A stretch of DNA of 64,000 bases from Bacteroidota bacterium (GCA_040388375.1 JAZKBU010000002.1:1-64000), one strand, 5' to 3'; positions 51,490 through 60,299 are shown, numbered from the stretch's first letter. The notes: a model not told the origin generated them from the letters alone. Program-made: numbers and translations.

Positions 51490-52689
51490 ATGATTAAAGC
51501 AGAACCAAAAACAATACTCAATTTTTTAGCCAATCATTTTGATAGCTTAAAAGATTTGTTTGATGCCCAAGTAGAAAATGGCATCATTCACCAGGAGGTA
51601 TTGGCTCAAATAATGACCGAGCGCGATGACCAAATTCAATCGCAGCTCATTGAATACAAAATATTGCGTAAGCTGGGCGATGATTTTGAGTTCAGAGATA
51701 CATATTTTAAACTATTTGAATTTATTTTAAATGAGTTCAGACCGCTATTGCCCGAAACCATTCAAAAGTATGAGCAATCAATAGGTGCACTATTCAAAAA
51801 AATACGCGAAGGCATAAATGGCGATACATTGATTCTGAAAAACAGGATTGATGATTTGAACAATGAAATAAAAGAGTTTAGCGAAGCAGTAGAAAAAAAT
51901 ACCATTCGTTTATTAGCCGAAACTCGCGAGCTGAAATCAAACGTTGATAAGCTGGATTACAAAGAAAAAGTACGCAAGGCCAGCTTCTGGATTGATTATT
52001 ATATATTGCCATTGAACAATATTTTAGATATAAACCATGGCGATAGTATTACCAATAAGCTGTTTGATATATCGGAATACGTAAACGTACGCAGGCTTAA
52101 TTTCAGTGATGAAAATATACGTTTGCAGTTTGAAAAAGTATATACCTTTTTAATTCAGACCAACGATGATTTATTGCGCCAGTCAAAACTATTAACCAAT
52201 GAGTTATTGCCATTGATTGAACGCATCAGAACGGAATCAATTATATTAACGGGTTGGATGGAGTTTTTAAAACAACCTTATAAATCGCCCGTACCAAAAG
52301 TATTTAAAGGCGAGCGCAACTATCCGTACAATAACGATATGTATTTAAATGCCAAAGAATACATTGAACAGTTTGCGGCTGATGAAACCATTATTTTAGA
52401 AGAGCCTATTGCCAACAGCGATAAATGGGTATTTAACAAAGACCTTTATAAAGGTAAAATGATGAGCCAGTTGCCGCTTGACAGCTTTTTTGACTGGTGT
52501 GGTTTAACACTAAGAGGCGAATACAAAGAGATAGAAACAGATAAATTTTTTGCCTTAACGGGTTTATTGTTTGAAGACGGCATTGTGCTGGAATTAGACG
52601 AATCGTCAAAGGACAGAAAATTAATCAAGACCAACCAAATGACATTGAGAGTACCAAAAATTAAAGTAATAAAACATGGAATTTCCTAG
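51490..52689 (+). CDS. Kleisin-like subunit (MksF/JetA type)
   Basis: The protein has 399 residues. An N-terminal winged-helix-like region (about 5-85, ILNFLANHFDSLKDLFDAQVENGIIHQEVLAQIM) is followed by long helices (about 90-165) and a helical middle, and the C-terminal part carries a second small domain (RGEYKEIETDKFFALTGLLFEDGIVL). This matches the layout of MukF/MksF and of JetA, which bridge the SMC heads. It overlaps the next gene by 14 bp and follows the SMC gene after 53 bp. The assignment rests on order, size and fold pattern, not on a strong motif. Confidence 0.65.
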   Translation: MIKAEPKTILNFLANHFDSLKDLFDAQVENGIIHQEVLAQIMTERDDQIQSQLIEYKILRKLGDDFEFRDTYFKLFEFILNEFRPLLPETIQKYEQSIGALFKKIREGINGDTLILKNRIDDLNNEIKEFSEAVEKNTIRLLAETRELKSNVDKLDYKEKVRKASFWIDYYILPLNNILDINHGDSITNKLFDISEYVNVRRLNFSDENIRLQFEKVYTFLIQTNDDLLRQSKLLTNELLPLIERIRTESIILTGWMEFLKQPYKSPVPKVFKGERNYPYNNDMYLNAKEYIEQFAADETIILEEPIANSDKWVFNKDLYKGKMMSQLPLDSFFDWCGLTLRGEYKEIETDKFFALTGLLFEDGIVLELDESSKDRKLIKTNQMTLRVPKIKVIKHGIS

Positions 52690-53209
52690 ATACCACAAAG
52701 ACATAGTAAGTGATTTAATGGCCGGTAAATTTATATTGGCCAGCGATCCTAAATTTATATCGCTTAAAGAAAGCGAAGATTTTTATACCAAATTTTTTAA
52801 AGAAAGTTTTGCTTATGAGCTGGAAATGAAAACCGATTTTGGTTTTATACTTTCGTACGAAACAGGCGAGCAACTAAGCAGGGATATTTGTTTGTTTTTT
52901 GCGGTACTTAGTTTTGAGCTGGATAAAGACGGCAAAAACTTTTTGGAAGAAATACAGTATGCCGAATTTGAAACCGAAAAACTGGATGAATATTTTGATA
53001 ACTCATCGTATGCGGAACTGATTAATAATAACAACCAGTTAAAGGATAGCTTTAGCCGCAAACAGTTTTTAGCTACTTTAAACAGGCGTAATATTATAGA
53101 GAAAACAAGCGAAAATAAATTTACGTTTACCCAAGCATACAAAGTATTTATTGACTTTGCCATTGATTTTGCCAAAGGTAAATTGAACGCTGCCAATAAT
53201 GAGGCTTAG
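52676..53209 (+). CDS. KITE-like subunit (MksE/JetB, DUF4194-like)
   Basis: The protein has 177 residues. It starts MEFPRYHKDIVSDLMAGKFILASDPKF; the segments FYTKFFKESFAYELEMKTDFGFIL and RKQFLATLNRRNIIEKTSENKFTFTQAY fit the tandem winged-helix MukE/MksE/JetB family, where the RR-I-xE element lies in the second wing. It overlaps the kleisin-like gene (14 bp) and the next gene (11 bp), so the complex is translationally coupled. It would stabilise the kleisin and contact DNA. Confidence 0.65.
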   Translation: MEFPRYHKDIVSDLMAGKFILASDPKFISLKESEDFYTKFFKESFAYELEMKTDFGFILSYETGEQLSRDICLFFAVLSFELDKDGKNFLEEIQYAEFETEKLDEYFDNSSYAELINNNNQLKDSFSRKQFLATLNRRNIIEKTSENKFTFTQAYKVFIDFAIDFAKGKLNAANNEA

Positions 53210-53876
53210 AAAATTTCTATTTAATAGAATGAGAGTATTAATAAAAAAGAACGACCTATATCATAAGGTAGCTTGGATTAAAAGGCATTCGGATGGTTCT
53301 ATATTAGGATGGAATTCGAGTCCTCATTATTACATCAAAAACTTCCCTAAGAACATAGATTTTTTTGATATACACTACTTTTACCCTAAAAAAGGACAAT
53401 TTCATTTTTCATATAAATACTCTATCGACAAGTTGACATATCATGTAAGAGCTTATCCGAAAGAGTTAAGTATTAAAATACTTGGTGGTATTGAAAATAT
53501 TAGGACAAAGAATATTTTGCTACCAAAAATTGAGAAATTCAATGAGTTTATATTCTTGGACAACTCAGCAAATATCGACTATAATGACCCTAAGTTATTC
53601 AGATCACTAATGGCAACAAGCTTTAATATATGGACAGACAATATTCTCCAAGATGTTAAAAAGTTTGGAAAGAAAATCACTCCAAAAGAAACCGATATTG
53701 TCTTAGACATAGACGAATTAGGAAAGTCTTCTATAACTTATTATCCAATTATTTATAATAACACACCCAGAGTAAATCTTGATTACTTTAACTCCCCTGG
53801 TTTCATTCGTTTAGCCGACAAAACTCAAAATCCAATTATAGAGTTAATTGTAAACGTTAGTAGAAAAGAACAGTAA
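53199..53876 (+). CDS. Unknown protein coupled to the condensin-like operon
   Basis: The protein has 225 residues, or 215 from the alternative ATG at 53229 (MRVLIKKNDLYHKVAW). It overlaps the KITE-like gene by 11 bp if the first start is used. It is basic, aromatic-rich and soluble (SSPHYYIKNFPKNIDFFDIHYFYPKKGQFHFSYKYS). No Toprim, DUF2220 or nuclease motif is visible, so it is not a JetD homologue by sequence. Base composition seems more AT-rich than the operon before it. It may be a fourth component or an unrelated neighbour. Confidence 0.55.
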   Translation: MRLRKFLFNRMRVLIKKNDLYHKVAWIKRHSDGSILGWNSSPHYYIKNFPKNIDFFDIHYFYPKKGQFHFSYKYSIDKLTYHVRAYPKELSIKILGGIENIRTKNILLPKIEKFNEFIFLDNSANIDYNDPKLFRSLMATSFNIWTDNILQDVKKFGKKITPKETDIVLDIDELGKSSITYYPIIYNNTPRVNLDYFNSPGFIRLADKTQNPIIELIVNVSRKEQ

Positions 53877-53975
53877 ATTTAAGTCTATAATAGCTCATTT
53901 AGGCTGTATTGGTTAACTCTGTTACTTAGTACTTTTTCGCCCTTGTCGGTGTTCTTCACCAACAATACCAAAATT

Positions 53976-54311
53976 GCTTTTATACTCCTTTAGTTTCTAA
54001 CATGCCATAAATAAAGTGCTTTTATACTCCTTCCGTTTTGAACATGGCATTAATTAAATGCTTTTATGCATGTTCAATTCTCAACATGCCATAAATGAAG
54101 TGCTTTTATGCTCCTTCAGTTTTCAACATGCCATTAATTAAATGCTTTTATATATGTTCAATTTTGAACATGTCATCATTGAATTACTTTTATACTCCTT
54201 CAATTTCTAACATGCCATAAATGAAATGCTTTTATACATGTTCAATTTCTAACATGTCATCAATGAAGTGCTTTTATATAGGTGCAGTTTCTAAGGAGTA
54301 CTAAAAGCCTA
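53976..54311. repeat. Eight 42-bp tandem repeat units
   Basis: Units begin at 53976, 54018, 54060, 54102, 54144, 54186, 54228 and 54270, each with GCTTTTAT or a one-base variant, with no indel. Each contains an ACATGNCAT core. Two variants alternate in the later units (ACTCCTT versus CATGTTCA after the start), giving a partial 84-bp order. The block lies within the 653-bp gene-free stretch 53877-54529, which also holds the flanking duplications. No gene was found there. Confidence 0.9.
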
Positions 54312-54349
54312 TTTATATTTTCGCCCTTGTTGGTGCGCTTCACCAACAA
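54258..54349. repeat. 92-bp direct repeat, left copy
   Basis: This segment, from CATCAATGAAGTGC to CACCAACAA, recurs at 55377-55468 without indels and with few changes. It includes the last tandem unit and a TGTTGGTG/CACCAACA hairpin. A shorter third relative (TTTTCGCCCTTGT...CACCAACAATACC) lies at 53933-53973. Confidence 0.85.
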
Positions 54350-54401
54350 ACACATTAACAAAAACGCTTTATTAACATCATTTCCATGCGCTTGCTCCTC
54401 C

Positions 54402-54450
54402 ATTTCCAATTGCATTAATTGTGCTTATTATTGCAGGCCAATTTTTTACG
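54402..54450. repeat. Duplicated tyrS leader segment, left copy
   Basis: ATTTCCAATTGCATTAATTG and the following GTGCTTAT (54402-54428) are identical to 56489-56515 just before tyrS, and CTTATTATTGCAGGC (54424-54438) matches 56533-56547. The tyrS copy has about 20 bp extra in the middle. Confidence 0.8.
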
Positions 54451-54529
54451 CAATAAAATATTGTTTTCACCGCTGACACCTTAAAATCAGCACTATTTTT
54501 AGTTATTAATTTTTTATCTGCAAAACAAA

Positions 54530-55342
54530 ATGAATAGAATCAGTTACACAATAATTGTAGGACTTTTCTTCCTTACATCATGCAAAAATGAATGCAGAGT
54601 TGTTCAAGAGTATTATGATAACTCAAAAGAAAAAAAAGTTTTCATTTATCCCGACTGCAACGACAAAACATACTACAAACAGCTTAACTTTTACGATAAT
54701 GGACAAGAGTCAAGTGAAGGTTATGAAAAGAATGGTGAAATGGTTGGTAAATTTAAGAGTTGGGCTGAGAATGGGAACCAAACTGCTGAATGGGAAATTC
54801 TTGACGGAGAAGAGCATGGATTTATTCAATGTTGGTATGACAATGGAATAAAAAAAAGAGAAACAACTTTAGACAGAGGTATAAAAAATGGAAAGTTTAA
54901 AGAATGGTATGAAAACGGAAAACCAATATGCGAAGGAGATTATATAAAGGAAAAAAAGGTTGGAACTTGGAAATATTGGGACAAAAATGGATCATGGAAA
55001 ATAAGAAATTATAAGAATGATATACTGCAGGGACCTACTCTGGAACATGTAATTGATTCCATATCAATAAAACTGGTAAGTGGTCAATATCTTAACGGAA
55101 AAGAAGCTGGACTATGGAAATGGTTTGATAAAGACAGCGTTTTGTCTCAAACCGCAATAATGACTGACGGAAAATACGCAGGAGAATTTGTCAGATATTA
55201 CAAAGACGGGAAAGTAAAAGAAAAAGGAAATCTAGTTGACGGATACTATGAAGGTGATTTAACACATTATGACGAGAAAGGAAACATTACCAAAACAGAA
55301 CACTATAAAAATGGAATGTTACAACACAACAGAAAAAAGTAA
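54530..55342 (+). CDS. YwqK-like MORN-repeat lipoprotein
   Basis: The protein has 270 residues. A lipoprotein signal (MNRISYTIIVGLFFLTSC, Cys 18) is followed by about eight MORN-variant repeats of the YYDNGQ(K/E)xxEGxYxNGxxxGxWKxW type. This is the pattern of the family annotated as toxin-antitoxin YwqK antitoxin. Despite that name these are probably surface scaffold or polymorphic-toxin immunity-like proteins; no toxin gene is visible beside it. It is flanked by 92-bp direct repeats, which suggests acquisition or duplication as a cassette. Confidence 0.78.
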   Translation: MNRISYTIIVGLFFLTSCKNECRVVQEYYDNSKEKKVFIYPDCNDKTYYKQLNFYDNGQESSEGYEKNGEMVGKFKSWAENGNQTAEWEILDGEEHGFIQCWYDNGIKKRETTLDRGIKNGKFKEWYENGKPICEGDYIKEKKVGTWKYWDKNGSWKIRNYKNDILQGPTLEHVIDSISIKLVSGQYLNGKEAGLWKWFDKDSVLSQTAIMTDGKYAGEFVRYYKDGKVKEKGNLVDGYYEGDLTHYDEKGNITKTEHYKNGMLQHNRKK

Positions 55343-55376
55343 ATTAGTAATTGTATTACTTTAGTTTTGAGCATGG

Positions 55377-55468
55377 CATCAATGAAGTGCTTTTATATAG
55401 CTGCAGTTTCCAAGGAGTACTAAAAGCCTATTTATATTTTCGCCCTTGTTGTTGCTCTTCACCAACAA
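55377..55468. repeat. 92-bp direct repeat, right copy
   Basis: Second copy of 54258-54349, starting 35 bp after the YwqK-like gene. The gene-free stretch 55343-55655 holds this repeat and then AT-rich DNA in which I see no gene or clear terminator. Confidence 0.85.
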
Positions 55469-55655
55469 TACCAAAAGAGTTTTCATACTAAAAATGTTGT
55501 TTCTCCGCTTGCATTTATTTAATATATAATGGAGTATTGTAAGAGGTAAAGCAGATTGAACGGTTTATATTAACCGTTTACAAAGATTTTTATAAATAAA
55601 AGGCTATAAGTATCGGCTAAAAACATTTGCCATTTTACAAAATAAAAGCAACCTT

Positions 55656-56426
55656 ATGACAATTAAACAATTCATAATTATTATTTTACAATTATTTATA
55701 GTTGGTTCGAGTACCTTATTTGGACAGATTCGTGACATTGAAGATGCCCCCTTTAATTATTCTTTTTATTCTAAAAGAAATGCCGACAGCTTGATTAATT
55801 TGGGAATCTACTATCAATTTGGAAGAGGTAATGAGGATTTTCGAACACTGATATGTTTAGACTCACTTTCAAAAAAATACAACTTCAAATTTATGGCATC
55901 TTATGCAGGTGGTTGTTTAATGGAGTTTTGGACAAGGAGCATTGATTCAATGCCATGGTTTGACGAATATATGGGAGAACATCTTACAAAAATAAACGGT
56001 CCCGATTGGAAGAACAAATTTGAGAATGAAGTTAAAGAATGTGCTAACACAATCTGTGGAACTAAATCTCAAATTGACTCTTTCTATTATAATTCTCAAT
56101 TTGGTGGAGGTATAATGTTTGAAATAAACGACTCTAAGTTAAACGATATTTCAAAATGTATACTTGATTTTCAGTTGTTACAAATCTTAAAAAAATATCC
56201 TAGTTTGAAATTCGAAATTGGTGGCTACATGACAGTTGATGAGAATAATACATCTGTGTCGTTACAAAGAGCCATTAATATTCAAAAGTATTTCATTTCC
56301 AAGGGTATTTCGAAAAATAGATTGACTGTAAAAAACTACAAATTTGGTACTAATTACAAACCATCTGTTAAAATGGATTGTATAAGACAAAACAGAATTG
56401 TGAAATTCCGTGTTATAGGTACATAA
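55656..56426 (+). CDS. Secreted OmpA-like C-terminal domain protein
   Basis: The protein has 256 residues. A signal peptide (1-24, ending STLFGQ) is followed by about 120 unassigned residues, then an OmpA-like peptidoglycan-associated region (about 165-255). That region has FEIGGYMTVDENN, SLQRAINIQKYFISKGISKNRLTV and NRIVKFRVIGT. The usual D and R residues that grip diaminopimelate are only partly kept, so peptidoglycan binding is uncertain. It lies in the repeat-rich island before tyrS. Confidence 0.7.
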   Translation: MTIKQFIIIILQLFIVGSSTLFGQIRDIEDAPFNYSFYSKRNADSLINLGIYYQFGRGNEDFRTLICLDSLSKKYNFKFMASYAGGCLMEFWTRSIDSMPWFDEYMGEHLTKINGPDWKNKFENEVKECANTICGTKSQIDSFYYNSQFGGGIMFEINDSKLNDISKCILDFQLLQILKKYPSLKFEIGGYMTVDENNTSVSLQRAINIQKYFISKGISKNRLTVKNYKFGTNYKPSVKMDCIRQNRIVKFRVIGT

Positions 56427-56488
56427 TGCAGTTACTAGCGCACGCTAAAAATCAATTTAAATCCTATTTTTCATGCTCGTGCTCCCCT

Positions 56489-56562
56489 ATTTCCAATTGC
56501 ATTAATTGTGCTTATCTTATCGTGCATAAATCCTTATTATTGCAGGCGAATTTTTTAACACA
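56489..56562 (+). promoter_or_regulatory. tyrS upstream region, right copy of the duplicated segment
   Basis: It matches 54402-54450 in two blocks (27 bp and 15 bp exact). TATTATTG (56536-56543) resembles a TAnnTTTG -7 element, so the duplicated block may be the tyrS promoter. The promoter role is inference. Confidence 0.5.
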
Positions 56563-57846
56563 ATGAATTTTATAGCAGAATTAAAATGGCGTGGCATGTT
56601 GCAGGATGTAATGCCGGGCACAGAGGAGTTACTAAGCAAACAGGTAACCCGCGGATATATTGGTTTTGACCCAACGGCTGATAGTTTACACGTTGGGCAT
56701 TTAACCCAAATAATGACTTTGATTCATTTTCAAAGAGCAGGCCATCAACCGGTGGCTTTGGTGGGTGGCGCAACAGGTATGGTAGGCGATCCTTCCGGTA
56801 AAAGCGATGAACGCAACTTACTTTCGGAAGAAGTATTGCGCCACAACGAAGACTGTTTGAAAAAACAATTGAGTCATTTCCTTGACTTTAATGCAGGCGA
56901 AAACGGAGCTATTTTAGTAAACAATTACGATTGGTTTAAAGGTATTTCGTTCCTTGATTTTATACGCGATATTGGTAAACATATTACCGTGAATTATATG
57001 ATGGCCAAAGACTCGGTAAAAAAACGTTTGGAAGGCGATACAGGCATGAGTTTTACGGAGTTTACTTACCAATTGGTACAGGGCTACGATTTTTACTACT
57101 TATGGAAAAACCTGAACTGCCAGGTACAAATGGGCGGTAGCGACCAATGGGGAAATATAGTAACAGGTACAGAGCTGATACGCAGAAAAGATGCGGGCGA
57201 AGCTTTTGCCATGACTACGCAACTGATAAAAAAAGCCGATGGTACTAAATTTGGTAAAACAGAAAGTGGTGCTGTTTGGTTGGATAGAAAACGTACATCA
57301 CCTTACAAATTTTACCAGTTTTGGTTAAATGCCAGCGATAGCGATGCGGCCAACTGGATTTATATTTTTACCCTGTTAAGCCAAAGCGAAATAGAAGCAC
57401 TAAGAGCGGAACATGAAAAAGCACCGCACCTGCGTGTATTGCAAAAAGCATTGGCCAAAGAAATAACCATTCGTACGCACAGCGAAACTGATTATAATGC
57501 AGCTGTTGAAGCCTCGAATATATTATTTGGAAACGCCACAGCCGAGGCTTTTGCCCAACTGGACGAAGCTACTTTTTTAGATATTTTTGAAGGTGTACCG
57601 CAGTTTAGCATTGCAAAAACAGAACTGGAAAATACGATTAATATAGTAGATTTATTGGCAGAGAAAACGAGTGTATTTCCATCGAAAGGGGAAGCCCGTA
57701 AAATGATAGCAGGTGGTGGCGTAAGTATGAATAAAGCCAAAATAGAAAACGATACGGTAAGTATTGGCACAAACGACTTAATAAACAACAAATTTTTAAT
57801 TGCTCAAAAAGGCAGGAAAAACTATTTTTTAATTACTGTGAACTAA
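56563..57846 (+). CDS. tyrS: Tyrosine--tRNA ligase
   Basis: A 427-residue class I aminoacyl-tRNA synthetase of normal bacterial length. [14 protein letters not shown] carries the HIGH-type motif (about 36-49), the tyrosine-binding [25 protein letters not shown] region is intact, and [12 protein letters not shown] carries the KMSKS-type loop (about 227). A C-terminal S4-like domain (about 360-427, [16 protein letters not shown]) completes it. It charges tRNA-Tyr in the cytoplasm. Confidence 0.97.
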   Translation: MNFIAELKWRGMLQDVMPGTEELLSKQVTRGYIGFDPTADSLHVGHLTQIMTLIHFQRAGHQPVALVGGATGMVGDPSGKSDERNLLSEEVLRHNEDCLKKQLSHFLDFNAGENGAILVNNYDWFKGISFLDFIRDIGKHITVNYMMAKDSVKKRLEGDTGMSFTEFTYQLVQGYDFYYLWKNLNCQVQMGGSDQWGNIVTGTELIRRKDAGEAFAMTTQLIKKADGTKFGKTESGAVWLDRKRTSPYKFYQFWLNASDSDAANWIYIFTLLSQSEIEALRAEHEKAPHLRVLQKALAKEITIRTHSETDYNAAVEASNILFGNATAEAFAQLDEATFLDIFEGVPQFSIAKTELENTINIVDLLAEKTSVFPSKGEARKMIAGGGVSMNKAKIENDTVSIGTNDLINNKFLIAQKGRKNYFLITVN

Positions 57847-57867
57847 GTTTGGGGTAGTTTAGTGTAG

Positions 57868-57990
57868 TTTGAGCGTAGTCGAAAACTATCGGAAGAGAAC
57901 CCAAAATAATGTTTCGACTCCGCTCAACATCCACGACTCCGCTCGACAGCCGCGACTCTGCTCGACAGCCGCGACTCCACTCGACATCCG
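57868..57990. repeat. REP-like element with four 19-bp tandem units
   Basis: Units of the type CGACTCCGCTCAACATCCA start at 57915, 57934, 57953 and 57972. TTTGAGCGTAGTCGAAA (about 57868-57886) upstream is an imperfect inverted copy of TTTCGACTCCGCTCAAC, so a long hairpin can form. GC content exceeds the surroundings. Repeats of the form TCGAGCG-AGTCGAAA are widespread in Bacteroidota genomes. Confidence 0.75.
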
Positions 57991-58024
57991 TAAGAGCAAC
58001 AACGTAAAAATATTTAAGCAAATA

Positions 58025-58915
58025 ATGAAAACCATTACACCTAAAGACTTACCATTGGCTGAATTTCACAATGCATTGTTAACCGCTATTGCACCACGAC
58101 CTATTTGTTTTGCAAGCACCGTTGATAAAGATGGAAATCCAAACCTAAGTCCTTTTAGTTTCTTTAATATATTTGGTTCAAACCCCACTACACTTATATT
58201 CTCTCCTGCCCGCAGGGTTAGGGACAATACCATTAAGCATACCTTAGAAAATGTAATGGCTACCAAAGAAGTTGTTATCAATGTAGTTAACTACAATATG
58301 GTGCAGCAAATGAGCTTAGCCAGTTGCGAGTACCCGAAAGGCGTAAACGAATTTACCAAATCGGGCTTCACTCCTATTGCTTCAGAAAAAGTAAAACCTT
58401 TCCGCGTAAAGGAAAGCCCCGTACAGTTTGAATGTAAAGTACGCGATATTATTGAAACTGGTAACGAAGGTGGTGCAGGTAATTTGGTAATAGCTGAAAT
58501 TATACTGATGCATATTGATAACTCGGTTATGACATTGGATGGTAAAATAGATCAGCACAAAATGGATTTAGTAGGCCGTTTGGGAAGCGACTGGTATGTA
58601 AGAGCCAATGGCGATGCTTTATTTGAAGTACCTAAACCCAACAGGAACCTTGGTATGGGTGTAGACAGTTTACCGGAGGCTATACGTTTAAGTACCATTT
58701 TAACGGGTAATGATTTGGGCTTATTAGCCAATGAACAAAACATACCTGATGCTGACAGTGTGGCTATTTATAAACACATGAACAAAGACTTATTAGGCAT
58801 ACACCAACGCTTTAATGACGATGCGGAGAAACTACAATCGGAATTACACCGCTTAGCGCATTATTTGTTAAGTCAGGGTAAAGCAAGCGATGCTTGGAAA
58901 ACATTGTTAAGTTAA
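58025..58915 (+). CDS. Flavin reductase-like (FMN-binding split barrel) protein
   Basis: The start is set at 58025 (MKTITPKDLPLAEFHNALLTAIAPRPICFAST), giving 296 residues; the frame remains open upstream only through the REP-like repeat. The flavin reductase-like domain (1-205) has IAPRPICFASTVDKDGNPNLSPFSFFN and FNIFGSNPTTLIFSPARR, typical of the FMN-binding split barrel. The C-terminal 90 residues are helical. It probably binds FMN and transfers electrons; the substrate is unknown. Confidence 0.87.
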   Translation: MKTITPKDLPLAEFHNALLTAIAPRPICFASTVDKDGNPNLSPFSFFNIFGSNPTTLIFSPARRVRDNTIKHTLENVMATKEVVINVVNYNMVQQMSLASCEYPKGVNEFTKSGFTPIASEKVKPFRVKESPVQFECKVRDIIETGNEGGAGNLVIAEIILMHIDNSVMTLDGKIDQHKMDLVGRLGSDWYVRANGDALFEVPKPNRNLGMGVDSLPEAIRLSTILTGNDLGLLANEQNIPDADSVAIYKHMNKDLLGIHQRFNDDAEKLQSELHRLAHYLLSQGKASDAWKTLLS

Positions 58916-58934
58916 ACCAACAAAACATATAAAT

Positions 58935-59303
58935 ATGGAAATAGCATCAAAAATAATTATCGCATTCATAGCACTCGAACATTTCTATATTTTATGGTTA
59001 GAAATGTTTGCTTGGGAAACCCAGGGCAAGAAAACCTTTAAAGGCTCTTTAAAAGATGAAATGTTTGCACCTACTAAAAAGCTGGCCGCTAACCAGGGTT
59101 TATACAATGGCTTTTTAGCTGCAGGTTTAATCTGGTCGTTGTTAATAAGCGATACTGTATGGCAAACCAATGTAGCCTTTTTCTTTTTAGGTTGCGTTAC
59201 GGTTGCCGGTATTTATGGTGCTTTAACAGCTGCCAGAAAAATATTTTTTGTACAGGCTTTACCTGCTTTAATTGGTTTATTGGTTTTATACTTTGCTCAA
59301 TAA
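58935..59303 (+). CDS. DUF1304 membrane protein
   Basis: The protein has 122 residues with four transmembrane helices. The N-terminal FIALEHFYILWLEMFAW and central LAANQGLYNGFLAAGLIW are characteristic of DUF1304 (YqjF-like small membrane proteins). Its stop codon (59301-59303) is immediately followed by the ATG of the acetyltransferase gene. Function unknown. Confidence 0.85.
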   Translation: MEIASKIIIAFIALEHFYILWLEMFAWETQGKKTFKGSLKDEMFAPTKKLAANQGLYNGFLAAGLIWSLLISDTVWQTNVAFFFLGCVTVAGIYGALTAARKIFFVQALPALIGLLVLYFAQ

Positions 59304-59810
59304 ATGATGGGTATTGTTTTTGAAACGGAAAGACTAAACATACGTCCATTTACTTTACAGGATACTGCCTTTATTATTGAATTAGTTAATAGCGAAGGTT
59401 GGTTAAAATATATTGGCGATAGAAATATAAAAACCACCACGGATGCAGAAGCTTATTTAAGCAACGGCCCTATAAAAAGTTATACGCAACACAGCTTTGG
59501 CTTGTGGATGGTTGAACTTAAAAACAACACACCTATTGGTATGTGTGGTTTAATTAAGCGCGATACTTTGGCAAACCCAGATATTGGTTTTGCTTTTTTA
59601 CCTGCATTTGAAAACCAAGGTTATGCTTTTGAAGCTGCACAGGCAACCATGCAATACGCAACCAATATATTAAAGCTGGCTAATGTTTTAGCCATTACTT
59701 TACCTGAAAATAATTCATCCATAAAACTACTGAATAAAATAGGTTTACAGTTTGTAGAACATATCACCATGCCCGGTGATGATGAAAAACTAATGTTGTT
59801 TAGTAATTAA
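59304..59810 (+). CDS. GNAT-family N-acetyltransferase
   Basis: The protein has 168 residues. TERLNIRPFTLQDTAFIIELVNSEGWLKYIGDR starts the RimJ/RimL-like GNAT fold. PDIGFAFLPAFENQGYAFEAAQATMQYA holds the acetyl-CoA pyrophosphate-binding region, and LPENNSSIKLLNKIGLQFV is the C-terminal signature. It transfers acetyl from acetyl-CoA to an amine, possibly a protein N-terminus or small molecule. It is coupled to the DUF1304 gene. Confidence 0.88.
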   Translation: MMGIVFETERLNIRPFTLQDTAFIIELVNSEGWLKYIGDRNIKTTTDAEAYLSNGPIKSYTQHSFGLWMVELKNNTPIGMCGLIKRDTLANPDIGFAFLPAFENQGYAFEAAQATMQYATNILKLANVLAITLPENNSSIKLLNKIGLQFVEHITMPGDDEKLMLFSN

Positions 59811-59813
59811 AGT

Positions 59814-60299
59814 TTAAGCCTTTTGTATTTTACGTGTTACTAAATCTTTAAAGTAGCACATTTCCGATTCGTCTTTAAATGTACGCTTAGGAATTATCAT
59901 AGCCATATTGGTATCCATAAATAAATAAAAAGCAGTTTTACCTTCTTCTATACTTTTAATTGCATCCCATCCGGTGCTTGCTTCTGAATTACGCGTTTTG
60001 TAAAAATACCTCTCCTCGGTAAATTCTACTTCTTTTTTCCCAAGTATATAACCATTTTCAAGGGGTATTCTTTTTATTACAACATAACTTCTGTAAAGAA
60101 TAAAAATATATACAACAATACCGAAGAGTGATGAAACAGTAGTTCTCATCAAATCGAATCCATCACTATTCAAAAAATATTGTACAATTAGGAGCGTACA
60201 TACAATCGCAATAATTGATTGCTTCAACCTAGTTTTCATAAAATGAAACTTATTGAAGTCAGCGTAGTCTTCCCTGGTAATATCTATATTTAATTTCAT
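59814..60299 (-). CDS. YcxB-like membrane protein
   Basis: The protein has 161 residues. An N-terminal strand region (MKLNIDITREDYADFNKFHF) is followed by two transmembrane helices (about 28-46 and 56-74), then the YcxB-like C-terminal domain (GKKEVEFTEERYFYKTRNSEASTGWDAIKSIEEGKTAFYLFM, PKRTF). Function unknown. It is convergent with the acetyltransferase gene at a 3-bp gap. Confidence 0.8.
   Translation of the reverse strand: MKLNIDITREDYADFNKFHFMKTRLKQSIIAIVCTLLIVQYFLNSDGFDLMRTTVSSLFGIVVYIFILYRSYVVIKRIPLENGYILGKKEVEFTEERYFYKTRNSEASTGWDAIKSIEEGKTAFYLFMDTNMAMIIPKRTFKDESEMCYFKDLVTRKIQKA

Noticed and set aside
48791-53876. Complete Wadjet (JetABCD) defence system
   Set aside because: The fourth gene shows no Toprim/DUF2220 nuclease features, so JetD is not supported.
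53976-54311. CRISPR-like array
   Set aside because: The units are contiguous and degenerate with no unique spacers between conserved repeats, and no cas gene is nearby.
57869-58024. N-terminal extension of the flavin reductase
   Set aside because: The added residues are translated from the REP-like tandem repeat; the conserved family start is at 58025.
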